Positions 37,502-48,466 of a stretch of DNA of 64,000 nucleotides are shown here, piece after piece. Numbering within the stretch: the first letter of the stretch is position 1; the number at the start of each line of letters is the position of its first letter. The position numbers were made by a program, and so were the translations under genes. Under the pieces are notes generated by a model. That model ran no database searches, was not told where the DNA came from, and saw only the letters and a list, made by a program, of their open reading frames with translations. This stretch comes from Prevotella sp. (lineage in GTDB: Bacteria; Bacteroidota; Bacteroidia; Bacteroidales; Bacteroidaceae). The stretch is from contig JAFZIY010000031.1 of assembly GCA_017554105.1 (NCBI GenBank), positions 1-64,000 on the forward strand. The letters run 5' to 3'.

Positions 37502-39715
37502 CTAGTACTCGAGGATAAGAGTTTCACGAGGTCCTAAGGTCATCACACCGCCGAACTTCACTTCCTTGCCAGTGATTACGTTCTTAGTAACGAGGAGTTG
37601 AGGATGATAAACACTCCTTATATAGTCTATCTCTTCACCATCTTTACTTATATCATGCATTTCCATTTCGTAGTTGATGGCTGCATCCCGGAGTTTCTCG
37701 TGAAGCAGTATCTCGCTATCCGACTTCTTGCCTTCGCGCTTATAGAGTTCGCTGTAACGCAAGGTGTTGATGGTTTGGCTCTTTGTCGTACCGTTGAGGA
37801 GGACTATCACCCCGTGACCGTCGAGTTGGCGTGCTATGACATATACGCCATCGTATGGGATGAACTGCTTCATCGTTCCACGTGTGATGATATCATTGCC
37901 TTTACGCCAATGCAGGAGTCGCGAGAGCCAGTTGAACATAGCGTTCTCCGCCGCTGTGCGTCCTTCTGCAGTGAAGGCATTGTGTGTGTCGCCGGGGAAG
38001 CCGCCTGGGAAATCCTTGCGCACGTTGCCGTCGGTCACTTCCTTTGTTCCATTCATGAGTATCTCGGTACCATAGTAGAGTTGAGGTGTGCGACGCACCG
38101 TGAGTAGCAATGCAAGCGCCTGCTTCAGCATCAGGGTGTCACAGCCGTTGCCGAGGAATCGGTCGGTGTCATGATTATCGATGAATGCCATCACGTTATC
38201 AGGATTCTCATAAAGATAATCATAAACGAAAGAGTTATAAATGCGGTTCAGACCGTTCCACCACGGGTCGGTCTCCTCGTTCTTTGCCTGTGACATCTTC
38301 TCGAAGAAAGAGAAGTCCATGACGGTGGGCAGGTAAGAGTTTTGAGTTGTGAGTTTAGAGTCTTTTTGCCACGATGCGGTGTAGGCAGGTTCGGTCACCC
38401 ATGTCTCACCCACTACATTGAAGTTAGGATATTCCGTATTTATGGTCTTCATCCACTGTGCCATGGCATCACCGAAGGCGTATGGATAGGTGTCCATGCG
38501 TATTCCGTCGATTCCCACTGTCTCTATCCACCAGATGCTGTTCTGGATAAGATACTTCATCACATGCGGGTTATGATGGTTAAGGTCCGGCATAGTCGAA
38601 ACGAACCATCCTTCCACTGTCTCACGCTTGTCAACCTCAGAAGCGTATGGGTCGCGTACGGGCGTCAGTTTGTAACTTGTCTGCAGGAAGGTCTTTGCCC
38701 TGCCAACATAATCATCGTTGAACGTTCCCTGTCCCATGCGACTCTTCTCTATCTTACCTGTCTGCTTTGAATGGTCGATGCGGTCGGCATAGTCTGCCTC
38801 CTCGATACAGTCCTGACTGTTGAACCAGTCGCTTGAAGGTATATCCTGTACCCATGGGTGATTGAAACCACAGTGGTTGAAAATCATATCCATCACCACT
38901 TTCAGTCCTTTCTGATGCGCCTCATCGGTGAGTTTTCTATATTCTTCATTGGTACCGAAGCGTGGGTCAACGCTATAATAATCGGTAGTGGCATATCCAT
39001 GATATGTGCTGTAGCCTGCCGCATTGTCAGGGGCGTTGTTCTCAAGCACAGGTGTGAACCACAGCGCGGTCACTCCCAGTTCATTGAAATAGTCGAGATG
39101 CTGGCGTATGCCTTCCAGGTCGCCACCATGACGCAGGGAGGGCTGGGTGCGATCGACGATGTAGGGATTAAGAGCCCCCCTCTTATCCCCCCCGTAGGGG
39201 GAAGACTTCTTAGAGTTGAGAGTATTTTTTCCGCTGCTGGCGAAGCGGTCGGGCATGAGCATATAGAGGACATCGGCATTGGAGAAGCCGATTCTCTTGT
39301 CGCCGCTCATCTCGCGCTCCTTCAAGACATACGATACTGTCTGCGACCCCTTGACTTTTTCACTCGCACTATGTTCGAAATAGTTGGATGACTTTACATT
39401 CTTGGGTAATACATTCTGTTCCTTACGTGCAGTGAACTTGAGTTTCATTGTACCTGGCCTTGCTCCTTCAAGGTTCAGGTAAACGAGCAAGTAATTAGGA
39501 CTGCCGAGACGGGCGACACTGTCGATACGCACGCCGGGGTAGTCAGTTGTGACGTCGGTCTCACGGATATTCTCACCATATACCATCAGTTGGAGCGTCG
39601 GGTCTTTCATTCCGACATACCAGTTAGTGGGTTCTATTCTACTGACCTTCACTGGAGAGGCCTTCACTGAAACCATGACAGCCAGAAACAATATGGATAA
39701 CAATATACGTTTCAT
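37502..39715 (-). CDS. susA: SusA-like periplasmic amylase/neopullulanase (GH13)
   Basis: It has a signal peptide (RILLSILFLAVMVSVKA), an N-terminal beta-sandwich of the cyclomaltodextrinase type (about 25-130) and a GH13 barrel. Catalytic residues are Asp408 (GIRMDTYPY), Glu437 (NVVGETWV) and Asp516 (FIDNHDTDR). It cuts maltodextrins in the periplasm after SusC/D import. At 737 residues it is longer than B. thetaiotaomicron SusA (about 617): in-frame GC-rich repeat DNA (39,170-39,212) adds SSPYGGDKRGALNPYI near 171-186, a short repeat adds SKLTTQNSYLPT near 453-464, and a loop of 50-60 residues lies near 655-710. It ends the operon. Confidence 0.85.
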   Translation of the reverse strand: MKRILLSILFLAVMVSVKASPVKVSRIEPTNWYVGMKDPTLQLMVYGENIRETDVTTDYPGVRIDSVARLGSPNYLLVYLNLEGARPGTMKLKFTARKEQNVLPKNVKSSNYFEHSASEKVKGSQTVSYVLKEREMSGDKRIGFSNADVLYMLMPDRFASSGKNTLNSKKSSPYGGDKRGALNPYIVDRTQPSLRHGGDLEGIRQHLDYFNELGVTALWFTPVLENNAPDNAAGYSTYHGYATTDYYSVDPRFGTNEEYRKLTDEAHQKGLKVVMDMIFNHCGFNHPWVQDIPSSDWFNSQDCIEEADYADRIDHSKQTGKIEKSRMGQGTFNDDYVGRAKTFLQTSYKLTPVRDPYASEVDKRETVEGWFVSTMPDLNHHNPHVMKYLIQNSIWWIETVGIDGIRMDTYPYAFGDAMAQWMKTINTEYPNFNVVGETWVTEPAYTASWQKDSKLTTQNSYLPTVMDFSFFEKMSQAKNEETDPWWNGLNRIYNSFVYDYLYENPDNVMAFIDNHDTDRFLGNGCDTLMLKQALALLLTVRRTPQLYYGTEILMNGTKEVTDGNVRKDFPGGFPGDTHNAFTAEGRTAAENAMFNWLSRLLHWRKGNDIITRGTMKQFIPYDGVYVIARQLDGHGVIVLLNGTTKSQTINTLRYSELYKREGKKSDSEILLHEKLRDAAINYEMEMHDISKDGEEIDYIRSVYHPQLLVTKNVITGKEVKFGGVMTLGPRETLILEY
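39170..39212. repeat. GC-rich repeat inside the susA-like gene
   Basis: GAGCCCCCCTCTTATCCC then CCCGTAGGGGGAAGACTT, in frame. Same family as in the prophage. Confidence 0.65.
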
Positions 39716-39750
39716 TTTTTTAGGAGTTTAGGAGTTTGGAAGGTAAGAGT

Positions 39751-41670
39751 TTAGTTATGGAAAATCAATGCAGAGCGAGGTGCCACGGTGACCAAGCCAC
39801 CTTGCATGGTGCCAAGTCCATCCTCGTTAATCACACCATCGCAACACACAACAGTATATGTGCCTTCGGGCACCTCTATCTCACGTGGTTCTGTGTTACC
39901 ATTGAGCACTACATAGATATCATTCCATGCATCACCGCCCGCATTTCCTTTGAGACAGTAAGCCACCACGCACGGCTGCGATGGCAGGAACTGCAAGTGT
40001 CGGCGCACGAGGTCAGCCTTTCCAAGACGGAACGCAGGATGGTTCTTGCGCATCTGTATCAGATTCTTGTAATAGGTAAACACCTGAGGATAGCGCTGGA
40101 GGTTGCTCCAGTCGAGGTGGTTCACGGAGTCAGGCGACTCGAACGAGTTGTGAACACCCTTCTTGTCGCGCAGTAACTCCTCGCCACTGAGCATGAAGGG
40201 AACACCCTGGGAGGTGAAGACCGCCGTCTGGGCAAGCAGGTCGAGACGGGTGAGTTCGTCCATCGAGATGCCAGGCAGTTCTGTCTTCAGACGGTCAACA
40301 AGACACATGTCGTCGTGACAACTGACGTATGAAATCATCTGTGTAGGCTCATTCGCCCATGGCTCTTTGGAGTAATTCACCTTCGTCATGTCCACCTGCG
40401 GATGACTGATGGCACCGACGATGCCGAACTTCAGGCTTTCCTCCTCACCGGCGATGCCTGCAAGGAAGGCTCCCTTTGTGTCGTCGCTGAACGGTCCGCG
40501 CAGGGCATCACGAATATCATCGGAGAAAGCGGCGATGCCTTTAAGTTGTCTTGTGTTTGCCTTTGTTGCCAACTTCTCTGCAGGATAGGCGCATTCGCCT
40601 GCACTCCACCCCTCACCATATATGAATATGGTAGGGTCAATCTTGTTCACCTCGTCACGGATGATGTTCATCGTCTCGATGTCGTGACAACCCATGAGGT
40701 CGAAGCGGAAGCCGTCGATATGGTATTCGTTAATCCAATGCTTCACACTCTCAATCATGAAACGACGCATCATGGGCTGCTCTGAAGCCGTCTCGTTGCC
40801 GCAGCCTGAGCCGTTGCTGTACTTGCCGTCGGAAGTCTTGCGGTAATAGTAGTCGGGATATGTCTTCTGGAAGTTCGAGTTCTCAATGTCGTAAGTGTGG
40901 TTGTAAACGACATCAAGGATGACACGGATGCCCGCCTTGTGCAGTGCTTGCACCATCTGCTTGAACTCGCGTATGCGGCAAACAGCATTATAGGGATCTG
41001 TGGAGTAGGAGCCGTCGGGAACGTTATAATTCACCGGGTCATAACCCCAGTTGTATTTGTTGATGTCAAGGCGCGTCTCATCGATAGAGCCGAAGTCGTA
41101 TGAAGGCAGGATATGTATGGCATTAACGCCTAAAGACTTCAGGTGGCTGATGGCTCGCGGCTCTGTCAGCGCCAGGAACTTGCCTTTATGCTCAAGTCCC
41201 GATGAAGCGTCGATGGAGAAGTCGCGGTGGTGCATCTCATAGATGACAAGGTCGGCAGGCGACGTCACTACAGGCCGACGGTCGTTCTCCCATCCTGGGG
41301 GATTCGTTTCCGACAAGTCGAGCACTAAGGCAAGCGAGCCGTTTGCACCGACTGCCTTAGCGAAGACACCTACGGTATACTGGCCATCAACGCAAAAGCG
41401 GTATTCGTGATGATTGAGATCGCGCTTCACAACAGCACGCCAAATGCCGTCCTTGCCGCACTTCATCTTCACGACCTTTTGCTTTCCTAGGGTGGCGGCG
41501 GTGTCGGGATTGGCGTCGTACTCCACATTCACACTCTTGGCATCACGGGGAGCAAAGAGTTTGAAGACAGTCTTCTGTGGTGTGTATGTCACCTCATCGA
41601 AGTGGAAGTCCTGTGCCTGAATATGGGATGTTACTAAAGCCAATAGTAATAAGATTAGATATTTCTTCAT
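39751..41670 (-). CDS. pulA: Type I pullulanase (GH13, CBM48)
   Basis: The 639-residue protein has a signal peptide (YLILLLLALVTSHIQA), a CBM48-like N-terminal part (about 25-135) and a GH13_14 barrel. The type I pullulanase signature YNWGYDP is at 206-212; catalytic Asp324 (GFRFDLMG), Glu353 (YGEGW) and an Asp in SCHDDM follow. It removes alpha-1,6 branches so that SusA and SusB can finish the chains, most likely in the periplasm. B. thetaiotaomicron Sus lacks this gene within the locus. The next gene downstream starts 35 bp later after a GGAGTTTA repeat. Confidence 0.9.
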   Translation of the reverse strand: MKKYLILLLLALVTSHIQAQDFHFDEVTYTPQKTVFKLFAPRDAKSVNVEYDANPDTAATLGKQKVVKMKCGKDGIWRAVVKRDLNHHEYRFCVDGQYTVGVFAKAVGANGSLALVLDLSETNPPGWENDRRPVVTSPADLVIYEMHHRDFSIDASSGLEHKGKFLALTEPRAISHLKSLGVNAIHILPSYDFGSIDETRLDINKYNWGYDPVNYNVPDGSYSTDPYNAVCRIREFKQMVQALHKAGIRVILDVVYNHTYDIENSNFQKTYPDYYYRKTSDGKYSNGSGCGNETASEQPMMRRFMIESVKHWINEYHIDGFRFDLMGCHDIETMNIIRDEVNKIDPTIFIYGEGWSAGECAYPAEKLATKANTRQLKGIAAFSDDIRDALRGPFSDDTKGAFLAGIAGEEESLKFGIVGAISHPQVDMTKVNYSKEPWANEPTQMISYVSCHDDMCLVDRLKTELPGISMDELTRLDLLAQTAVFTSQGVPFMLSGEELLRDKKGVHNSFESPDSVNHLDWSNLQRYPQVFTYYKNLIQMRKNHPAFRLGKADLVRRHLQFLPSQPCVVAYCLKGNAGGDAWNDIYVVLNGNTEPREIEVPEGTYTVVCCDGVINEDGLGTMQGGLVTVAPRSALIFHN

Positions 41671-41701
41671 AATTGTTGATGACAGTGTAAGTTAATACCT
41701 G

Positions 41702-42259
41702 TTATTTATCGCGTGTGAGCATGTTACGATACTCCACCGGTGTCATACCGATGGCATCCTGCACACGACGCTGCAAAGTACGCACGTTACTGAACCCCGC
41801 CTCTTCCGCAACTACGGCGATGTTATACTGCGGTTTTTCCCTTAGCAGTTGCAATGCGGCTAACACACGGAGATTGTCGATGTATGCATCAGGCGTGCGG
41901 TGTATTGTCTGATGCCTGAAAAGCCGAATCAGTCTTTCCTGACTGACATCAAGCATCTCGGCTAAGTCAGCTGTGCAGAAGTCGGGCTTTAGGTGGGGAC
42001 GCTCGCTCTCCACCTTCAAATCTATAAGAGCCATCAACTGGGCATCGTCCTTCAAGTCGGCATTGTGTTGTCGCTGGATATTACCATCCAACAGTTCACG
42101 TGCCACCTCGGTACGTCGGCGCAGTTCTATGTCACACTCAAGCCTCTCTGAAAGGTCGAGGTTACGACTCACAAGTCGAATGAGTTCATCCTTGAGACGA
42201 TCCAATTCTTTTCTCAGTTGCTCATTCTCCGCCTGTAGTTTTTTTATTTCATCAGACAT
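41702..42259 (-). CDS. AraC-type regulator with N-terminal coiled coil
   Basis: This 185-residue protein has a leucine-zipper-like coiled coil (4-50: IKKLQAENEQLRKELDRLKDELIRLVSRNLDLSERL) and a C-terminal AraC DNA-binding domain with two helix-turn-helices (FCTADLAEMLDVSQERLIRLFR; IAVVAEEAGFSNVRTLQRRVQDAIGMTPVEYR). There is no sugar-binding or membrane-sensor domain, so it may answer to its own level or to a partner. It sits inside the glucan operon between susB and the pullulanase gene, which suggests feedback or fine control of starch genes. Confidence 0.78.
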   Translation of the reverse strand: MSDEIKKLQAENEQLRKELDRLKDELIRLVSRNLDLSERLECDIELRRRTEVARELLDGNIQRQHNADLKDDAQLMALIDLKVESERPHLKPDFCTADLAEMLDVSQERLIRLFRHQTIHRTPDAYIDNLRVLAALQLLREKPQYNIAVVAEEAGFSNVRTLQRRVQDAIGMTPVEYRNMLTRDK

Positions 42260-42274
42260 ATCGTTTTATGTTTA

Positions 42275-44605
<2,331 letters not shown>

Positions 44606-44614
44606 TCAAAAAGA

Positions 44615-45433
44615 TTATTTTAAAACAGTACCCATGCGGACGTTAGTGAACAGATAACGATGGTCCTCCCATCCTTCACCACCCATTCCGATACTTCCAG
44701 GAGCCTTGATATCAGGCAAGCTCACGATACGGGTTCCGTTGATGTATATCTTCAGAGTGCCCTTGTCGAACGACATAGCGAAGTGGTTCCAACTGTTCTT
44801 CTTCTCTACTTCACCCATCTGGGAGTAGCTACCACTAACATTCTCATCGTTTTTCTTGAGAAGGTTCCAATCCACATTATCCTCAGTTGCCACCCTTACT
44901 TCACTCATTTCATTGCCATCGCCATCATAGAAAAACAGGTGGTAGCAGGCATTGAAATCCTCTTCACCATTGCAATAGTATTCAAACTCCATGGTAAACA
45001 CCTCGGGCAGGTAGTTCTTGCTCTCGCCAACCACCTTAGGCAAGAGGCGAGCGTCGTTGTTGGCAAGTTTGATTACGTTACGATCGCCAAACTTGGCTAC
45101 CTCAGCACTACCATTTGTCAAGCTCCATTTCGATGGGAACTCACCTACCTTCTCTCCTGCGAGATTGTCCTTGAAGAACGCTGCAGGACATGGTTTGAAG
45201 TCACCTTTGGCATAAATACCTTTCATATTCTCAGGGATTACAGAGTCAACCGTCAAAGTCAGTTCAGCCTTTTCTCCGTTGACTTCCTGTCCTTCACCTT
45301 CATTTTCAGTATTCTCGGTCGATTCCACATTACTCTCTTGTCCAGCATCTTCCTTGTCTGTTTTCTTACCAGTGCATGCCACTATCATGGCAAGGACTGC
45401 AAGGCACAACAGTGCCATCATTGTTTTCTTCAT
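44615..45433 (-). CDS. Surface or periplasmic lipoprotein, LamG-like
   Basis: The 272-residue protein has a lipoprotein signal (MALLCLAVLAMIVACTG, lipobox IVAC), a Glu/Asn-rich linker (25-55) and a beta-rich domain with EFPSKWSLTNGSAEVAKFGDRNVIKLAN and WNHFAMSFDKGTLKIYINGTRIVSLPDI. This is the fold of LamG/concanavalin-like lectins or DUF1080-type proteins. It may bind maltodextrin or hold enzymes at the membrane; no catalytic residues can be assigned. It lies between malQ and susB in the operon. Confidence 0.7.
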   Translation of the reverse strand: MKKTMMALLCLAVLAMIVACTGKKTDKEDAGQESNVESTENTENEGEGQEVNGEKAELTLTVDSVIPENMKGIYAKGDFKPCPAAFFKDNLAGEKVGEFPSKWSLTNGSAEVAKFGDRNVIKLANNDARLLPKVVGESKNYLPEVFTMEFEYYCNGEEDFNACYHLFFYDGDGNEMSEVRVATEDNVDWNLLKKNDENVSGSYSQMGEVEKKNSWNHFAMSFDKGTLKIYINGTRIVSLPDIKAPGSIGMGGEGWEDHRYLFTNVRMGTVLK

Positions 45434-45484
45434 AATTCTTTTGCGATTAAAGGGTGTAACATATTATATAAAATTCAAAAAACA

Positions 45485-48199
45485 TTATTTACGACCTGCT
45501 TGTCCCACAAGTTCGATGACATTCTCATTGAAGACCTTGTTTCCAATCAGGTCCTCGATATTGAGGTGCATGCGGTAGCGCCAATAGTGCTTTGGATTGG
45601 CTGGAATATTGATACGCTCTGCATTGGCATCGGCAAGACGCAGTTTCTCATCGATGGCGAGCCAGTCCTGAATGGAAAGGATGCAAAGCATCGAAGGTGA
45701 CGTGAGATGACGTGAGATGATGTCACTTGCAAGCCATCCCGGCAGTGGGTGCGGCGCATAACTCTCACGATGGAGCATCGTACTGTAGTATTCCTGCGTA
45801 CGTGACTCGTCCTCGTCCCACCACTGACGGAGTGTAGGCATGTCGTGACTTGATATCGTGCATACCGAGCGATAGGGGTTCTGTGACAGATGTCCGAAAC
45901 GAACGGTCGGGTCTTTCGGCATCGACTGCAGTTCGAGCGACAGTATGCGCAACTCATTCATCACCCAAGGCACGCAATCGGGCACCATGCCCAGGTCCTC
46001 AGCACACACCAACATGCGCGTTGCCTGTACCAATAGCGGCAGTTTCTTCATCGCCTCACGATACCAGAACTGGTTGTTACGACGGTAATAGTAGTCGTTA
46101 TACAGTTTATTGAACAGGAACTTGTCGCTGTCGAAAAGTGACTCGTAGATGAAGTCGAACTGTACTGAGATGCGAGGATGGAAGCGATTCTCATCCTTAT
46201 GGTCGCGCACGAAGAGCACATCGCTGATGAGGGCATACAGGCCATCACGGATAGATTCCAATGGCATGGAGTAATATTGGGTGGCTTCGGCTGCCTTTGT
46301 TTCCTCATACCATTTCTCTATCTTGCGCTGTGTGTCATACTGCGGCTTCATGCGATAGCGGTTGTCACCGATAGGCTCCACGAACTCATTGCGTATGCGG
46401 TCGGCATCTTCATGGAAAACACGGTCGAGCACCCAGTCGGTGATGAACGGATTGATGAACAGGTCCTCCTGCCAGTGGAGACCGTAAGCCTCTATCTCCT
46501 CGCGCGTCATGCCGAGCGAAGGAGAGAAATGACCGAGCAGTCCATGCACCGACTCAACGGGAATCTCCCAGATACGGAAGAAGCCAAGCACATGGTCTAT
46601 GCGATAGGCGTCGAAGTATTTCGCCATGTTCTGGAAACGACGTACCCACCACTGGCATCCGTCTGCGAGCATTTCATCCCAGTTGTATGTTGGGAATCCC
46701 CAGTTCTGACCATTCACAGAGAAATCATCTGGCGGTGCTCCTGCCTGTCCGTTGAGGTTGAAGTAGCGTGGCTCCTGCCATACGTCACATCCCGTGCGGT
46801 TCACTCCGATAGGTATGTCGCCCTTCAGCACCACACCCTTCGAGCGGGCATACTCGTGTGCACCGCTCATCTGTTGGTTCAGAATGAACTGAATGAAATA
46901 GAAATATGCAACATCCTTGAATGCCTTATTACGTGGATTGGCAAGTGCCTTGCGGTCTTCCTCGTTCCACGTAGTATGGTCTTTCCATGTAGAGAAGTCG
47001 GCAGTGCCGTTCTTGTCGCGCAACATACTATATTGTGCATAGGGCACGAGCCACTGCTCTTCTTCCTTGAAGAATGCCTTAAACTCTGCCGACGACAGCA
47101 TTGCCTTACCTTCCTGCTCGAACAAGAGATGCAGATACTCCTGCTTGGCGGTATTCACGCGCTCATAGTCTATCTGCGGAAGAGCATTCAACTCCTTCCT
47201 TAGTGCCTCGAAACGCTTGCGCTCTTTCTCGTCGTTCAACTTAGGAAGTTGCCTGAAATCAGTATATTGCGGGTGTAAGGCGAATATGCTGATGCATGAA
47301 TAAGGATAAGAGTCGGTCCATGTCTTTGTGGTTGTGGTGTCATTGATGGGCAGCACCTGCAGCACACGCTGGTTAGTCTTTGATACCCAGTCAATCATCT
47401 TGCGAAGGTCGCCAAAGTCACCAACACCGAAACTGTCCTTGGAACGGAGCGAGAAAATAGGCACCAGAGTACCGGCACATTTCACGTTATAAATGGGGAA
47501 GAACGCCTGATCAAGTTCATATACGACAACGTCTCCCGCACCCATCGGCGGCAGGGTTACGACACGGTTGCCCTGAGTCTCCCACAACGGCATGATGTCG
47601 TGGTTCTCGTCAAGAGCCACAAACTTGAACTCAATGGTGACACCTGACATGTTCATTGCCTCGATGTCGATAATCCACTCGTTGAACTGGTGTTCCACCA
47701 TCGGCTTTGCCTCGTGTAACTGCCATGCGCCCAGCACGTCCTGAGCACCGACAACAGCAAGGCGGTGGTTGCTGCGCAACTGCGGAGCACGCACCTTCAG
47801 GCGCACTGTTACGTTATACTTGTTCTGAACGACATCGCGGCGGCGACGACGTGCAACACACTCGGTGAATGCAGAACTATAGAGATAGCTGTCCTCTGGA
47901 ATCTGAATCCAGTGGTCGTAGGTGATATAGCGCTCACCCTTCAGACTGGAAATCTCCAGTTTGTGCGGCTCTACGAGCCACTCGTGCTGGGTCTCCGAAC
48001 CATTGCGCTCCACGCTATAGTAATAGCAGAGTGCAGCACCAACTTTCTCCTCCCGACGCAATTCGCATGTCCAACGCACGCCGTCGAGAGTGTTCATTCT
48101 ATACTTTGTAATTCCGTCTTTGGCATTTTTGTCAATGAGGTTGAGTATAAGGTCTTCACCGAAACTCGTCTGATAATTGATATTAAATTGTAAGTTCAT
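45485..48199 (-). CDS. malQ: 4-alpha-glucanotransferase with two CBM20-like domains (DPE2-like, GH77)
   Basis: This 904-residue protein has no signal peptide. Two starch-binding CBM20-like domains (about 1-130 and 130-240: VRLKVRAPQLRSNHRLAVVGAQDVLGAW) precede a GH77 barrel. The nucleophile region is YRIDHVLGFFRIWEIP, the acid/base CAEDLGMVPDCVP and the third acid SSHDMPTLRQWW. The layout equals plant cytosolic DPE2, which transfers glucose units from maltose to glycans. It should handle imported maltose or maltodextrin. The promoter with a LacI-family operator lies upstream; the gene opens the six-gene operon. Confidence 0.92.
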   Translation of the reverse strand: MNLQFNINYQTSFGEDLILNLIDKNAKDGITKYRMNTLDGVRWTCELRREEKVGAALCYYYSVERNGSETQHEWLVEPHKLEISSLKGERYITYDHWIQIPEDSYLYSSAFTECVARRRRRDVVQNKYNVTVRLKVRAPQLRSNHRLAVVGAQDVLGAWQLHEAKPMVEHQFNEWIIDIEAMNMSGVTIEFKFVALDENHDIMPLWETQGNRVVTLPPMGAGDVVVYELDQAFFPIYNVKCAGTLVPIFSLRSKDSFGVGDFGDLRKMIDWVSKTNQRVLQVLPINDTTTTKTWTDSYPYSCISIFALHPQYTDFRQLPKLNDEKERKRFEALRKELNALPQIDYERVNTAKQEYLHLLFEQEGKAMLSSAEFKAFFKEEEQWLVPYAQYSMLRDKNGTADFSTWKDHTTWNEEDRKALANPRNKAFKDVAYFYFIQFILNQQMSGAHEYARSKGVVLKGDIPIGVNRTGCDVWQEPRYFNLNGQAGAPPDDFSVNGQNWGFPTYNWDEMLADGCQWWVRRFQNMAKYFDAYRIDHVLGFFRIWEIPVESVHGLLGHFSPSLGMTREEIEAYGLHWQEDLFINPFITDWVLDRVFHEDADRIRNEFVEPIGDNRYRMKPQYDTQRKIEKWYEETKAAEATQYYSMPLESIRDGLYALISDVLFVRDHKDENRFHPRISVQFDFIYESLFDSDKFLFNKLYNDYYYRRNNQFWYREAMKKLPLLVQATRMLVCAEDLGMVPDCVPWVMNELRILSLELQSMPKDPTVRFGHLSQNPYRSVCTISSHDMPTLRQWWDEDESRTQEYYSTMLHRESYAPHPLPGWLASDIISRHLTSPSMLCILSIQDWLAIDEKLRLADANAERINIPANPKHYWRYRMHLNIEDLIGNKVFNENVIELVGQAGRK

Positions 48200-48224
48200 A
48201 ATTGCACTGGTTAGTATTTTGGTG

Positions 48225-48232
48225 TAAAGTTA
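48225..48232 (-). promoter_or_regulatory. malQ operon promoter, -7 box
   Basis: TAACTTTA (one mismatch to TAnnTTTG), 26 bp before the ATG. No TTTG at the -33 position. Confidence 0.55.
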
Positions 48233-48286
48233 CTAAAAATCAGCGTATTCTGTCCTAAAAACAGCATATTAGGCACAAATAAGTTG

Positions 48287-48300
48287 TGCAAACGTTTGCA
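48287..48300. promoter_or_regulatory. LacI-family operator TGCAAACGTTTGCA (malQ)
   Basis: A perfect 14-bp palindrome with the CG centre typical of LacI-family sites. Its centre lies 61.5 bp from the near edge of the -7 box. Confidence 0.8.
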
Positions 48301-48340
48301 TACAAGATGATAAGATGATAGGAAATAATAACATAGGAAT

Positions 48341-48378
48341 AAAAAAGGAACGCCCGTGACTCACGTCAAAGGCGTCCC
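48341..48378 (-). terminator. Terminator after the secreted amylase gene
   Basis: On the minus strand GGGACGCC and GGCGTTCC pair (one wobble), followed by TTTTTT. Confidence 0.8.
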
Positions 48379-48466
48379 AACAACAATCTTACTTAACTTA
48401 ATGTTTTATTCAAGCATGAATTTATTTATGTTTTTTGCAATAAGGTTTTAATTGTTTTATATGAGT

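Noticed and set aside
44660-45700. Open plus-strand frame of 346 codons
   Set aside because: It spans two minus-strand genes and their gap, with no protein-like motif; the lipoprotein with a clear lipobox is on the other strand.
46178-47203. Open plus-strand frame of 341 codons
   Set aside because: It is a shadow of malQ on the minus strand; composition follows the third-base bias of malQ and no motif is seen.
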